From Acholoe squamosa (Eukaryota > Annelida > Polychaeta > Phyllodocida > Polynoidae): DNA of 64,000 nt. This document shows positions 22,644 through 35,519 of the stretch, one piece after another. Both the position numbers and the translations under genes were made by a program. Below the pieces are notes generated by a model. The model saw only the letters and a program-made list of their open reading frames with translations. It ran no database searches and was not told the DNA's origin. The stretch covers positions 19,695,174-19,759,173 of the forward strand of contig OX439042.1 in the NCBI GenBank assembly GCA_949317995.1, in the 5' to 3' direction. Position 1 is the first letter of the stretch. Every line of letters starts with the position of its first letter.

Positions 22644-25310
22644 TTAGAAATGTCCTAATGTGTGTATGTGCAGGTTGCCCGTGCTTTTGTAGAAGTTGTT
22701 ACTAAACTGTTTGATTTTCTTCACCAGCTGTTTTTTCCTGTCGTGTGGCAGTTTACTAGCTACAGCAGAATGCTGTACCACGGTGCGCGTATTACCAGCT
22801 GAGTCACTAAGCAGTATGTGGCGGCGGCCAGACCCTGGAGTAGAGAACCCGGAGTCATAGTCATGGTGGTACCGGAGGCACTTCCGGGCGCCGCGACCTT
22901 CAGATCGCGTCTCATACCGCGCGCCAGTGTCACTTCCGGCGTTGTTCTCACCGGCCGTTGACGACGATGACGACGCGGTGGCTTGACGTCCAACAGTACA
23001 CGGAGGCCGCGTACCAGGTTGGTGGTGCCGCCGACGGACTACTGTGTTTTGGTGGTGGTGACGTGGGGGCAGACCTACTGGAGGACCCATGATCTCAAAC
23101 TTGGGAACATCGACGTAGTCGTAGGTGTCTGTGGTGGGCCGACTGGAGCCTGAGTCGGTGACATTGGGAGAGTTGACGGGTACAGGCATGTCACGTGACT
23201 CGGTGCTCTCAGGGCTCTCTGTGGTACTCGTCGTAGTACTGGTGGAGATTGACAGGGGGCGCTGTTGTTTGCTGCCACCAAGGTGGAAACTGCCCACACT
23301 GACGACTGTGTCGTCCAGGCTGTTGGGGCTCCAGAAGCCGTCAGAGTCTTTCATAGCCTGGGATGCATGGAGGGTGTCTTCCGACACGTCAGCCTCTGGG
23401 TCGTCATAGTCAGCGCCACATTCAGAGTTCGTGGTGGTAGAGAGGGCGCTGAGGTCGGGAAGGGACGAGCGGGTGGCTTCAAGAGACAGGTGTTTCCGGG
23501 TGACGTCCATCAGGAAGTCGGACTCAGACAGACCGATGGGGTCCCGCAGCTGTTGTTGATCTAACACGGTCTGTCCCGTTTGACGACGTAACATACGCAT
23601 ACGGCCATTACGTGCGTCATACGTGGCTGTGTAGTCTTCAGCACGACGACCACTGGCCGGCCCAAAGTGACCACTACTACAGTCATCAACACACTCTGAC
23701 AGGTATGAGCTGTCGTTGTCCGTCTCCGTCACGGCAGTGGAGCTGCGCGGACGTACGTCATCGTCAGCGTCATCCTCGGTCGTCGTCTCTGACATGGTGA
23801 AGGAATCGTCCGTCTGGAAGATGCACGGTCCGCCAAAGGTCGGATGGAGACCATGCTCCTTACACAGTTGTGGCTCACGTGACGTTAGTGGTGTCATGGC
23901 TGCTTCACGTTCACGCTGCTTGAGACGCTCACGACGCCGCGTCCGCGCGGTCCGACTCTTGTTACGTCGTGACACTTCACTTGCCGTCGATAATGTTGTC
24001 ATGGGTAGTTTTGAGGGATCGGAGCGCTGTAATGACCGGATATCGACAATGCTATCGTCGACAGCGCGTCGCGTGCTCCGATCTTTACTTGACTTTTGGC
24101 GTTTGCGCAGCACGACACTGGGCTCGGAGATAGTGGTGCGTACATCAGAGAAGCACCTGGAGGACTGGGGTCCTTCTATTGGACGTCGTTGTTCCTCCAG
24201 GGCCTCCTCGTCACCACTCAGGTTGAGGGTACTGTGCAGAGGGTACATGAGGGTACTATGGAGGGGGTAGTTAAAGGTACTATGCAGGTTACCAGAGATA
24301 TTACTACCAGACGACTGTTCCCGCAGTGTCTGACTACTGACGGACAACCTGCTGATCTGACTAACGTCCTTGAGGTTACTCAGTGACTTGGACGTATACA
24401 GTTCACTAATGACGTCACTAGAGGCGTACTTTATAGGACTCTCGCGCCGTCTGGTGGCGTCAGAACGCCGAGTGTTCACACACATGTTCTCCTTGTCGGC
24501 CGTACTGTCATCAGTCAACAATGGCGGACAGTTGAGGGCGTCCAGGTTGTCGTTGGTATTGATCCATATGGACGTCTGGTCCTGTTGAGTCAGCTCCGAC
24601 TGCCGGGTGTGGTACAGGGCACCTGGGGATACGGCGCCGCCCCTTGACTCTGTCACACTGTCCACCTCCATGGACACCTCCATGGACTGCACACCCTCAC
24701 CGGAAGGCGACCTCAAGGTCACATACTCTCCTTCAAGGTCACTTAAAGTTTGTGACGTTGCAGTACCAGAGTTCAAGCCCGACCTGTACCCACGAGGAGG
24801 CCGCTGGCGAAGGGCCTCCTCCTTGATCGGCGCTAAAGGGGAACTTCCAGGTGTTGTCCTCGGGTGACATGCGCAGTGGCGGTGGGGCTTACAGTAAGGT
24901 GTGGACGCCGTTAACTTCCGGTTGTACTTCTGGTCGCTGGCTAGGGCGTTGCTAGTGTCCTTGAGGATGTTGCTTCTTGGCGCCCCCTGGTTCTCCTTGT
25001 TCGAGTCTTTCAGCGACCGCCGCTCACGGCGTGGCGCTGCAGTCGACGATAGGGACGAGTCCTTGGCGCTGACTGATCGTCGGGCGTTGAGCCTGGCGCG
25101 GCGTGCCTCATAGAGGGCCTTGACCCGTGCCCGCGGTGCGGACAGGGGCTGTTCCGTTAGCGGCACCCCAGCGGCGGCCTTCATGGCGGCAGGCGGCGCT
25201 GGTGGCGCCCTCGTCTGATAGGTGTCGTAGTTCTCCAGCAGGGATAGGAACTGCTGCTTGATGTTCTTCAGTTCCAGCTTCATGTGAAGCCCTTCCTCTA
25301 TGATCTCGAG
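22644..25310 (-). CDS. Terminal coding exon (exon 3) of a serine-rich coiled-coil protein
   Basis: This is by far the longest open frame in the window: 888 codons plus stop. The frame stays open 17 codons further upstream, but an intron-like 3' splice site (tttgtgtatttgcag) sits exactly on a codon boundary, so I start the exon there, in phase 0. A TACTAAA branch-site candidate lies about 27 nt before it, near 25338-25344. Residues 1-30 of the exon form an amphipathic helix beginning LEIIEEGLHM. After it come a basic R/A-rich stretch (60-80), a KEN motif (105-107), a second KEN (273-275) and a threefold 8-residue LHST repeat (342-365). Then follow a basic NLS-like cluster (448-468), an acidic stretch (510-518), S/T-rich tracts, a poly-Ser run (780-784) and a Lys-rich C-terminal helix (858-872). 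The composition suggests a largely disordered scaffold or cytoskeletal or centrosomal protein. AKNA-like is only an impression. That the exon codes is near certain; its function is unknown. Confidence 0.93.
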   Translation of the reverse strand, partial: LEIIEEGLHMKLELKNIKQQFLSLLENYDTYQTRAPPAPPAAMKAAAGVPLTEQPLSAPRARVKALYEARRARLNARRSVSAKDSSLSSTAAPRRERRSLKDSNKENQGAPRSNILKDTSNALASDQKYNRKLTASTPYCKPHRHCACHPRTTPGSSPLAPIKEEALRQRPPRGYRSGLNSGTATSQTLSDLEGEYVTLRSPSGEGVQSMEVSMEVDSVTESRGGAVSPGALYHTRQSELTQQDQTSIWINTNDNLDALNCPPLLTDDSTADKENMCVNTRRSDATRRRESPIKYASSDVISELYTSKSLSNLKDVSQISRLSVSSQTLREQSSGSNISGNLHSTFNYPLHSTLMYPLHSTLNLSGDEEALEEQRRPIEGPQSSRCFSDVRTTISEPSVVLRKRQKSSKDRSTRRAVDDSIVDIRSLQRSDPSKLPMTTLSTASEVSRRNKSRTARTRRRERLKQREREAAMTPLTSREPQLCKEHGLHPTFGGPCIFQTDDSFTMSETTTEDDADDDVRPRSSTAVTETDNDSSYLSECVDDCSSGHFGPASGRRAEDYTATYDARNGRMRMLRRQTGQTVLDQQQLRDPIGLSESDFLMDVTRKHLSLEATRSSLPDLSALSTTTNSECGADYDDPEADVSEDTLHASQAMKDSDGFWSPNSLDDTVVSVGSFHLGGSKQQRPLSISTSTTTSTTESPESTESRDMPVPVNSPNVTDSGSSRPTTDTYDYVDVPKFEIMGPPVGLPPRHHHQNTVVRRRHHQPGTRPPCTVGRQATASSSSSTAGENNAGSDTGARYETRSEGRGARKCLRYHHDYDSGFSTPGSGRRHILLSDSAGNTRTVVQHSAVASKLPHDRKKQLVKKIKQFSNNFYKSTGNLHIHTLGHF

Positions 25311-25898
25311 CTGCAAATACACAAACAGAAGGGGTCTTTTAGTATTGGCGGTATACAACATGTACTGTTCTAAACATCACCATGCAATGTGTAAAAAAGT
25401 AAGACAAAATTCTCGTACATAGATGTGCAATGATTATTCAGCCACTTATTCACAAAAGGGAAATTATGGCCAGCTGCCAGACACGAGAAGAAAACACCGA
25501 GATGGTTTTTGTCTTTCCCTGTTAACATTATGTTTACAATTGCAGACAAGTTACAACATTATGGTTTGGTTATCCCGCTCGCCTGACCACAGAGCAAATG
25601 AGGGTAGGAAATAGCAACGTTTTGTAGGTTTCAATACACGATTTTCCTTTCGGCTATCAAGCAAGACAGATTTGGATGATTGCTGACACACATAAAGTAT
25701 AATCCATTGGAAATTCTTTTATTCTTCTTGGCTCATATCCAAAAGTATAAGAGAACAAAGAACCACTTCTGTTTATCAGCGTCAAAATCAGAGGATGTGT
25801 ACATGTAGATGTTCACATGGCACCAGCCTTGTTTGAACTATGATAACCATCTCTGTGTTCAGTTTAATGATTGTTTAAGATTGTTTCAGTCCACCCTA

Positions 25899-25914
25899 CC
25901 CCCCCCCCCCCCCC
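25899..25914. repeat. 16-base poly-C tract
   Basis: Sixteen consecutive C on the plus strand, that is poly-G on the gene's sense strand, early in the flank upstream of exon 3. Confidence 0.9.
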
Positions 25915-28900
25915 AACTATTTCACACGAAATGAAATGAGCGTTAGGCCTACATACAGGTAATGCTCAATATACGTGGATATAGAAGCAGTAGGCCCCTA
26001 TTTCACTTGTATACCATAGCACTCATTATAACCACACGAGCTTCAAGTCCTTCCTGTTGCTGTCCTTCACCCCTAACCTGACATCACCTTGTTCCAACCC
26101 TGGACACGAGCCGGACGTGGCAGCACAGCAGTGGTGCACAAGGTGCTCAGCTAGAACCTAATACTATGCTGCTACATGATGCCTGAGTCTATTAACCATG
26201 GCCTGGGGCTGCTCTGTAATGAGGGAGTCGGAGAATGCCATGCTTGTAAGTGACAAACTGCACCTCACCCCGCCCACTGCGCCCAGACGCGGCTGTCTGC
26301 GGGCGGCACTGTCCTGGGGCGGTCTACGACCTGTCAGCAACCCATTCCTGCCATCTTCCACCCAATACTACATGGGACAAGACAGGGGTAGTCATGTCTG
26401 AGATGGGTACAGGTAGATGCTATCAGATGGTTCCAGATTCAGGTTCTATACCTGTAGTAGGTGTGGAGCAGGGTTACTAGATATACAGGTACCAATGTGT
26501 ACCTGTATTGTGTTGTACAGACCAGACAGCAAACATACCTTACACCACCCTCACCACCTCCAGCACCCTCCTCCCCATCTCACGCCTTTTACCTATGGGT
26601 AAACAAAGCCACAGTCACTAACCAAGGCACGGCTTCTGTTTCCATAGCAACTAGACCCCCTTTGTGGGGGACTCCTCCAGGCAGGTTCTCTTTAGACAAA
26701 CCTATGTAACACCAATACGGCACTTTTAACGTCCAACTGTAGGGGGGCACTTCAAATATATGCTGTAAGGCTTATACACAAAATACGATGACAATGTGTG
26801 TACCTGTTTGAAACTGAACTACGAGAAACCTGTGGACTAGACCTATACCCAATGGTGAACCCACGTCTAATATTAAAGACAGATGTTAGTCGAGAGTCTA
26901 GTTTGTTACTTCACGTTTGTTTAAAGAGGTGACGGAGAGTTGGGTAGGAGGCAGTATGCTTGGTGAGATAGACAAATACTCAGACAATTGTCAAAACTTG
27001 AAGCTAAAATGGCCAATATGTGGCGTAAGTCATACATGCAAACTCCGGGCGAGAAAAAAAATTTGAAGGCTGGTGCTTTTTATGGATGGCTGATACCCTT
27101 GTATCCGAAATTTTCTAAGACCCCCCCCCCCTTATATAAATGGTAATATGATATATCATTGGATCTGGATGAATCACAAGAGTGACCCTGACAGATTATT
27201 AAAAAACTGAGAAAACTGAAAAAAACTGAGGAGTTTGCATGTATGGTAAGTGTGTGCGTGTCGGTGCACATCAAGGCCTACCATCATTACCAACAGGCAT
27301 CCCCGTCCCTCTGTCACAAACCGGCCTGTCAGTACTACCCACTGACCTGTCAATCACACTGTCACTTGGACCAGGCCTGCTGGTCTAATCACAAATTTGA
27401 ACTTTCATCTTCTACTGTCAGTTACTGATCCCATGGCCATAAAAACCGTTTCCTTTCCATATTATAAGTTAAACTATCACGTCCCCGTCAAAATACTGGC
27501 GGAGTTATCCACAAAAGACGGACGTTGGAGCAGTGATTAGCAAACAATTACCTGCATTGTTTCCATTAAGCAGGCACCTACTTGTTATACAAAGGCCTAA
27601 CCCTAGACCTGGTTAGCTACTGCTGATCCCACAACCTTTGATGTTCAACAGTGGTTGGGCCTATACCTAAACAAATACACCATTGATCTATACTATTGTC
27701 TGTAGAGAAATGCCTTTCCCTGGTTAGCAAAAAGGTGGAAAGTTAGTTGGAGATTTGTCAATGTCTGCGGGAAGAGATATACTTCAATGCAGGAACCCTA
27801 AGGAAAACTCACGGATTTCTACGCAAGTCGGAGTAGTTGCAGCTCTGCAGGTATGAGTGTTATGCCTACCTATTGCTAGAAAAACCTAGGTATGAGTACC
27901 CCAGCATCAACCCTGGATGATTTCAAAACATGTCCCTGAGTGCCCCAGTAACAAGTCAGGTTCAGTCACCAACCCTTATTGCCCATATATATGTACACAC
28001 CTGTTGGATCCTGGGCCCTCAGATCCCCTATACACCACTCACCTGTACAGGTGCCATCAGGCCAGGCAGTTGTGGCCAGCCTCCTTAACACTGGCTGAAT
28101 TGTACAGTCCACATTCTGCACACACTCTCACTTATTCCACAATGTCCATGGTCGAGCTCCACACCACCCCTTGATGGCAAATATTGACAGACGTTTTGCT
28201 GCAGCTTTCAGTGTTAAAAGAGGCAGTTTGGTCGTTGTTGGTACTATCAGCCTTCTATCTATCTATCTGTCCCTTCATCAATGATGCTGGTGTATGTTGT
28301 TAAATGTCCCTCCTGGTCTGTGGGTTGCACCTCCAGGCTGACACCAGGGCACTATCCACCCTCACCTTCACCAGCAGGTGTTGGGGTTGGTCAGGGGTCT
28401 GGCCGGCAGGGTGCTGAAAGGGATTGGTCAGGGGTCTGGGCACTGAAAGGGGTTCTCCTGCAAGGTCAGCGCCCTCCAGCGGGGTAGGCCTGTCCCACGT
28501 GTGTACGTGTAACGGTACAAGTGCATGTCTGCACATGCCATCAATGACGGGATGCTATGTAATAGTGCAATACACAACCCAATACACTGCTGTCTTGTCA
28601 GTCTCTGCTCAGCCTCTCTCAGCACCTCCCCCTACTTACTGACCGCTATCAATGCTATTACTGACCACTCGGATTCTGTATAGGCTTACAGCCTACCACC
28701 TGGGGGTCATAGGGTCAGCCTCCTGCCTTATCTTAATGAGTTTTATTAATCGGTAATAAATTCCTACACTGTAATAGCATGGCGGTTAACTCTTTCGTCG
28801 CCAATGGTTCCACTGATAAAACAATGAAACGTTCAAGGTATTTTACCCACATACTGTTCTATGGAAATGCAATACACAGACACCAAAATACAGATCCCGC

Positions 28901-30142
28901 ACTGTATAGACACTGAACTGTCCCGCCATGTCTGTGCACTACAGTGTGTGTGCAGTACTGATAGTTTATGTACACACATGAGGTTAATATTTTGGTTTTA
29001 TCACTCCCCGCCGTCACGGACCATGATCACTGGCTGATGAGTGGGGCAGGGACGGTGCTTTGATGCCAACCGCTGCCTCCAGGGGCCGCCCCTGTAGTCT
29101 CCTCCAGGGCTTGTTGTCAAGACAGGTGCCCACCAACAGATATGGCATTTTATTTAGACTACTAGAGATATTTCATCATGAAGCAATGTGTATTCACCTG
29201 ACGTGATGATATACAGCAACCTTAATATCTTATCTGCCCAGTGCACACTATGTACCTAACTGCTAAAGGATCAAAGCCCACCCCTAATCCCTGACCGGCT
29301 TATCCCCCACAACCACTCCCTAATCCCACAAATCGTTTTACCCAGGGCTAATATCACGCCTAAGCACACTTATACCACCTCTGTCCTCAATAATCTTATA
29401 TCGACTAAGTATGTTCCCATCATTTGTTTTGGAAAAAAATGGGTAAATTTGGGAGGGGAGTATAAAACAAGAGGAGTGTCTTGGAGTCGTAGAAACCTGT
29501 GGTTCAACCAGTTATTATAGTTCCAAGATCAAATAGGACTATAACCCTGTATTTGGAGATTGGGTTCCACCGAAGATACCGCTGCACCTGTCGGGTATAG
29601 ACAACGACCACCTGCCGTAGTGTTTGTCAACATCACCTCCCCTCATCCCCTCTCCCACCACCCAGGTAAATGTCAGGTAAAAGGCTGTGTGAGATTTATA
29701 ACAGGACATAACCACACGACCAGGCACATCGTCACAGTTGGCTTCTGCTAACTCAGCTTTAATTGCCCTGTCTTGCAGATAAGGAGACGACAAAATCACG
29801 ACCACAAACCTCTGTTTGAGTCAGGTCCCTTTGCAGGAGGAGTAACACTGCTGTTATTATTCCTGCACCTGCCACATAAAAAGTTCTCATTCTAAGAAGT
29901 GAAGCTCTGCTTTAGACTCTGGGTTTGGTTGGTTGTGATGTGGGAAGCAGGGTGGCCGTTGTAGCCCAAGATGGCCTTTTTTTGTGGAATTCATTATTTA
30001 GCCCAGAAAATTTCCCGCGCTTTCCTTGTGGTTTGAAAACTTGTTCTGACATTTCAATTATTGGGTTGGAACATTCCAATGATGACTGAAAAGTGCAACG
30101 ATTTAGAAAGACTATAATGTAGTGGTGGAAAACGGCATTTAG

Positions 30143-30159
30143 CCCCCCCCCCCCCCCCC
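30143..30159. repeat. 17-base poly-C tract
   Basis: Seventeen consecutive C within the intron. Confidence 0.9.
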
Positions 30160-33100
30160 AGATATATAATTTGCTTCAACGTGAAGGCTTGACTTTATTT
30201 TGATGGGTGACTGGATTAATGACAGCCATGTCTTCAGTTCGGGAGACAAAGCATGATGGAGAAGGAACAAAGCAGATGGGTTAACCCCATAGGTGTCTTT
30301 TGGGGGTGCCACAATGCTCATCACTAGGGCGTTATACTGGAAGGTGTGGATGTGTATTCAATGTGTGTTCACCCTGGATACCTTGAAGAAATCCCTAAGG
30401 TACAGACTGACTTCCCGGTGGACAGTGTGGTATAACATGCCCCGCCCTCACCACCTGACTCTCCAGACATTCAATTATCACCTCCATGGCCTCAAAGAGC
30501 TGACATCCAAATATTAAAGACAAAGCCATAATGGGTATGTGGGTGCAGCCATTGGATTTTGACAGAGTGTGAGACACTGGGATTGGACATGGGGCTGTGA
30601 ACAATAAGTAACCTACATCTGACAACCTCCCGGGTGTTAAACTGCGGAAGTTGTCAGAGACTCTTACCGACCACCTTGTCGGTATACCATGTGGTTCTGG
30701 ATAGAAGACAGGAAATGGTTCCGCCTGTGCGCCCTCCCAAGACAAGGTTTGGCAGACAGAGGCCGGGGATGGTGGTACCATGTTGGAGGGCGGCGTTTGT
30801 TCTTGTATGTTGGAGGGGCAGCATGCGTCGGCCGACATGTTTCTGTGTCATATATCATTCTGTATCATCCATCACTTCCTCCATGGTGCTTCCTGCCACT
30901 GTCTGTCAGCCTCCCGCTAGGTGCTCTGGTATGTCCCCCATCCTTCCAGGGCCCCGACCCTGCCCTTATGCCCTCTTACAGAGACTAGTTGTCTCATTAT
31001 ACCCCATCACAACCCACTCACACCTCACCTGGACCCTCACCTGTGCCCTACCACCCCAATACTGACCTGCACCACTCAACTCACCTGAGATTGGCATTTT
31101 CCACTATCAGAGGTCAGTATGGCCTTCTCCAGGGCGACCAGCAGAGAAATGGAGAACAGGTGTCCCTCCTTCCCACACTGTAACCCCCTTAACCCTCCTG
31201 TAGCTGAGTCTAGCTCTACTCCAGACAGCTCTCCATGTTCACAAAGCAGCCTGGTGCCCTCGCCTCAGAACGTGCCCTTCACACAACGCGTCATAATACA
31301 ATATACACGGACTGGCCGCAGTGATTGATAACACAGGTCATACCCCCCGACACCCCCACTCTGTTACCAAGGGAACGGAGGGACAGGGAACCTGTTGCTG
31401 CTGCTGTTGTTGCTCCAGGGTGTGTGAAGGTAACAGAGGAAGGGGTCATTGCAGAGTGGTCCAATCCCCTTTAATGGCCTCATAATGCTAAAATGCCCTA
31501 TGGTTGCTCAGATACATGAATGGAGCCCCCATGCTCACAAAGAGTAGACAGTCACCCACGATAGCAACATCCACCCACAGAGGTTTATACGTTTATACAT
31601 TCCTGAATTGTTGGCACGGTGCACCAATGTAGTGGTAACAAGACTCACCAGCACTGGATTGGTGTATCATGAGCACATGGGGATATAAGCCTGAAGGCAT
31701 CATGTGGCCCTCGAGGGTTAGTAGCCCTTAGAAGTACCGCCGAGAGGGCAGACCTGATGTCAGTCCCACCTTGAGCTCCGTCAAAGGGGGTGTGGCTGAG
31801 GGGTGGACATTACTGCCGTATTATAACCAGTAATTGTGTGGTGTGAAGTCAGCCGCGTTGTTTATGACAAATCTGGGCCCTTCTGGTCGGCCCAAGTCCA
31901 TTGGTTTCTCTTGTAAATGTATCCTTCCCGCCAGGAAGCTTTTATTATGAACCCTTCTTTACAAGACTGAAGTCCATATATGATACACAGGGTTCAGGGA
32001 AGTGCATAATTCATGTATCCCACCCACACCCACCCCCAGTTTGAATATAAAATCGTATATATCACATGAAAAGTTATACAGCCATGATTCAAATTCAAAA
32101 CTATAACATTCAGTTACAGTCATTGTCAGAAGACATCCATGAAAAAAAATCACATGAATTAACACTAACGTCCATGCTTTGATATGTGTAATAATCTTTA
32201 ATAATGCACTGGCCCCATCTGATATAAGGTGATGATAAAGATAAAGGTTATATATCAGAGAACATGCTCATTAACATAGAGGCTGGATACAGGGAGGGGG
32301 TCCCATGTAGGAGGGTCAGTAATTGGCATGACAGCAGGGTGCCCTCCGCCCCTGTCCATCTCCAGCCCTCTGATGTACCTAGAGATTGTCTCCTAGAAAT
32401 ATGACCAACTCCTCTAAAGAACCCCCTAGCCTTCAGGTTTCCATGACAACCAGGTGGGAAGATAAGCCCTCTCAACATGTTGTCTGTAACAATAGCCATA
32501 TATAGGTAGCACTGTCCATTGCCTCCCACCTAGCCATGAGTGGCCATAGGGGTTAAATACACCCACAATGAGCACTGAGAGGACTCACATTTCACAACAG
32601 ACTCCTTTTTGATTTCCATTTCCCCTCCTTTCTGTCCCAAGTGTCCCAATCTCAGATTGATACCCCCCTGATAGTACCCTTGGCCCCTGGTTGTGCCTAC
32701 CGACAGGACAATTGCGGATGCCCTTTGCAGATTGCAAGGTCACAGGGCTTCAAAGGATAATAGATAACACAGGTGGAGTATTGCAGTAAAGGTCATCCAA
32801 TGGCAAACCCAAGTCCTCTTTGTATTCACCATATCACCCACATTGAGCTCCAATTTATCATTAGCACCCCGTTGGGATGAGCATACAGCATTGTTCCCGA
32901 GAGATGCACAGTGTATTGTGATTGTGAAGGAGTACTTATACCAATACAAGTGTTGATAACGAACAGGGCATTTGCAGTCTTTAGTGTAAAGGGATGGGAA
33001 CGTGCGTGTTCCCCTGGGAACCAGTAGATTCATTATGAGAAAGTCATTACGCTTTTACCATGCATTAAATTATTGCTGACCTTCATAGCTGGAGTGCTGC

Positions 33101-35501
33101 TAAAACAAAAGATTTCTAGGACTTCTAGTGTTGTCTAATGGACGTGAGGTATAAGGTGAACCCAGGGGAGCGCATAGTGAGAACATGGCCATTGTTACAA
33201 CTGTACACCTCCCCTTACCTTGCAGGTGACCATCCAGCCTCACAGCAGGTGTCATAGAACCTAGCCACCAGCAGGTGAGGCAAAGATGGGTCCAGATTCC
33301 TACAGCCGTAGGGGGTATAGACACCCCTCCCTCACTCCATCCACAACCCCCATATCCAGTTAAGCTTTAGAGAAATCCTAGAATAAATATTCACCCACTT
33401 CTCACACCTTACATGTGGCTATCTTATAACAGGTGGGGCTACGTGACTAACATTACTGCAGGGACGTCACTCTGAGGTGTCCTTATACGACCTTACATGT
33501 GAATCTATTACATGGGAGTCATACAATGGTTGCATTGTTACAATACTAACATCAAGGAAAGATAGTGCCTGAAAAAAAAAATCCCTCGCTTTAAATAGTT
33601 TCAACATAGTGTCCCCAACACCTTCGACGCACCTAATAAATCACTTAAGTGCGTGTTATGATAAATAGCGTCATAAAACTGACTCATTATGAATTTGCAG
33701 ATTATGTCTTTTCTTTCAGTGAAAAAAAAAGATTATAGATTCCCACGACCTTAAAGATGATGTATACATAATATCAGGTAAGCAGTCTTAACATGGAGAG
33801 GTGGCAAGGTGCTCATCAACGTTATACCTGTAATTTAACATGGGTCTCACCTGCCACCTCACCTAGGATACATGTCTACTAATGATACACCACTCCTACA
33901 TCCCTGGTGGAATCTCAGTTCTTTTTCTCACATGAAAATTACATGACATAACATTTAGAGTTCCTGAACATGTATTTATCGGGGTTAATAGGCCTAAATT
34001 ATGTATGTTACGCAAGCAAATGTAGGCCTACATTTCTGGCTGGGCAATGCCTTTGTATGACTTAGCACCCATAGCCAAGGAATGCAATATTTTTGGTGAC
34101 TACCACCTACCAACGGCCGGGAGACTTGGAGGCCGGGATGGGGGCGGCTGTGACGTCATCAGTAGCGTCTGCTGCTCCCTACTGAGGGCTAATGAGACAG
34201 ATAGATCTCAGCTGAACACTTTGATGTATGTACCCAGGTAATGTGTCTAGGTCAAATCGTATAATATACCCAGGTAGGCCAGAAGTGTACCTGGTCAAAT
34301 GAAAGTCCCTTCTTCGGTGGGTATGGGCATTGATGGAATTTTGAGACCAATGTCGGACAGTCAGTAGGATCCCTTTTGAATTGATGGAGTCAAGTCAAGC
34401 TAAATTAAACCCGTAACCCACACGCGGAGTTGACAATACACATGTGTATTCTACAGATCAACGCTGTCTCTTCTGTGTATTGCGCCTCAATGCACTCAGG
34501 GCATGGTTTATAAAGGAATTCTAAGTGGTAAATCAAAGTCTCCAAAAGACCGCGCCCCAAATAAACCGACCTTCCCCTCAGGACCTCAAGGGTGAAATTG
34601 AAAAGGTGTTTGGGATCGTTTGGACTGTACATTATTTGATTAGCATCTTAAGAGTCACCATGGGTCGATTTCTATGACTTGCTATAAAGTTTCAAATCTA
34701 TTGTAGAGGGTCATTTGAAGCAGGAAAGGGTAATTTCGCTATACCTGTGGGCTATTGATAACAACTGGTGTTATCTGTGAGTGAATGCCCGGCGACCATC
34801 AACACAGAGTGGCAGAAACTTATGGGATTCTTATCGCTGGTTTTCTGTGAGCTGATGTGACGTCTTTACGACGTAGACTTTCTACACAGCCTCAGGGACA
34901 TTGTCTACCTGTCCTAAGGCAGCTCCACACCTCACCTCACCTGTTCACATCACCTCCTTCTTACCTGTATGTACTAACACTACCTGTCTCTACCTGTGTA
35001 GAGCTGGGCGGGCCTGTTAGTGATAACTTGTAATTACTGAGACTAGGGCTTCATACCAGGTGGTTTAGTGTAACAATTATGTTTAAGGAATCTGAAAAAA
35101 GAGCTATCGATAAATTATACCAAACAAGTCCCCTTTTCTACTCTTTCAGATTTAGGCAAGACAAACTTAAAGGATATAAAGAGGAGTGATATTACCTGGA
35201 GGTCTCATGGGGTTTGTGTATTGATGATAAGTAGTCAGTAGCGTGGGAATAAAGGGGACATCCAAATAAACTGACCAGTGGCTTGCTGTGAGGTGTGAGC
35301 TGGGAGCGGGGGTACAGTGGGTGATAAAACACAGGATCAGGCTATGATGGACACCAACGACATTCAGCGACTGGAGATTGATGGACGAGCGGTCAGGCAG
35401 CAATGACAGGTCAGCCCATACACTAACGGGGAATAGGCGCTAAACACGCCAATAAAACCTCGCAAATTACAGCCTGGCGCGTGGTAGTGGACAGTCACTG
35501 A

Positions 35502-35519
35502 CCCCCCCCCCCCCCCCCC
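35502..35519. repeat. 18-base poly-C tract
   Basis: Eighteen consecutive C, the longest homopolymer of this type in the window. It lies just to the left of an exon-like stretch at 35563-35726. Confidence 0.9.

Larger units (their letters stand above)
25311..35500 (-). other. Intron 2, 3' third: no coding exon supported
   Basis: This is intron sequence between exons 2 and 3 under the three-exon model. Only short, uninformative open frames are present. Visible features are a 16-base poly-C tract at 25899-25914, an 11-base one at 27121-27131 and a 17-base one at 30143-30159. An imperfect ~34-bp tandem duplication starting ggtcaggggtctgg lies at 28388-28455. The 147-codon minus frame and the 143-codon plus frame around 30.4-31.1 kb overlap each other, show no recognisable motif and look like chance. 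CACCTG/CAGGTG hexamers are conspicuous throughout. Confidence 0.6.

Noticed and set aside
22760..24867. Other-frame open frames within the exon 3 region (for example 184 codons on the plus strand at 23716-24270)
   Set aside because: Shadows of the long minus-strand coding exon, caused by its GC-rich codon use.
25311..25361. Upstream ATG of the long open frame as the true start
   Set aside because: It lies in the intron, directly before a consensus 3' splice site that falls on a codon boundary.
30395..31065. 147- and 143-codon frames on opposite strands
   Set aside because: Mutually overlapping, no motif, in the intron of the recognised gene; chance is the simpler reading.
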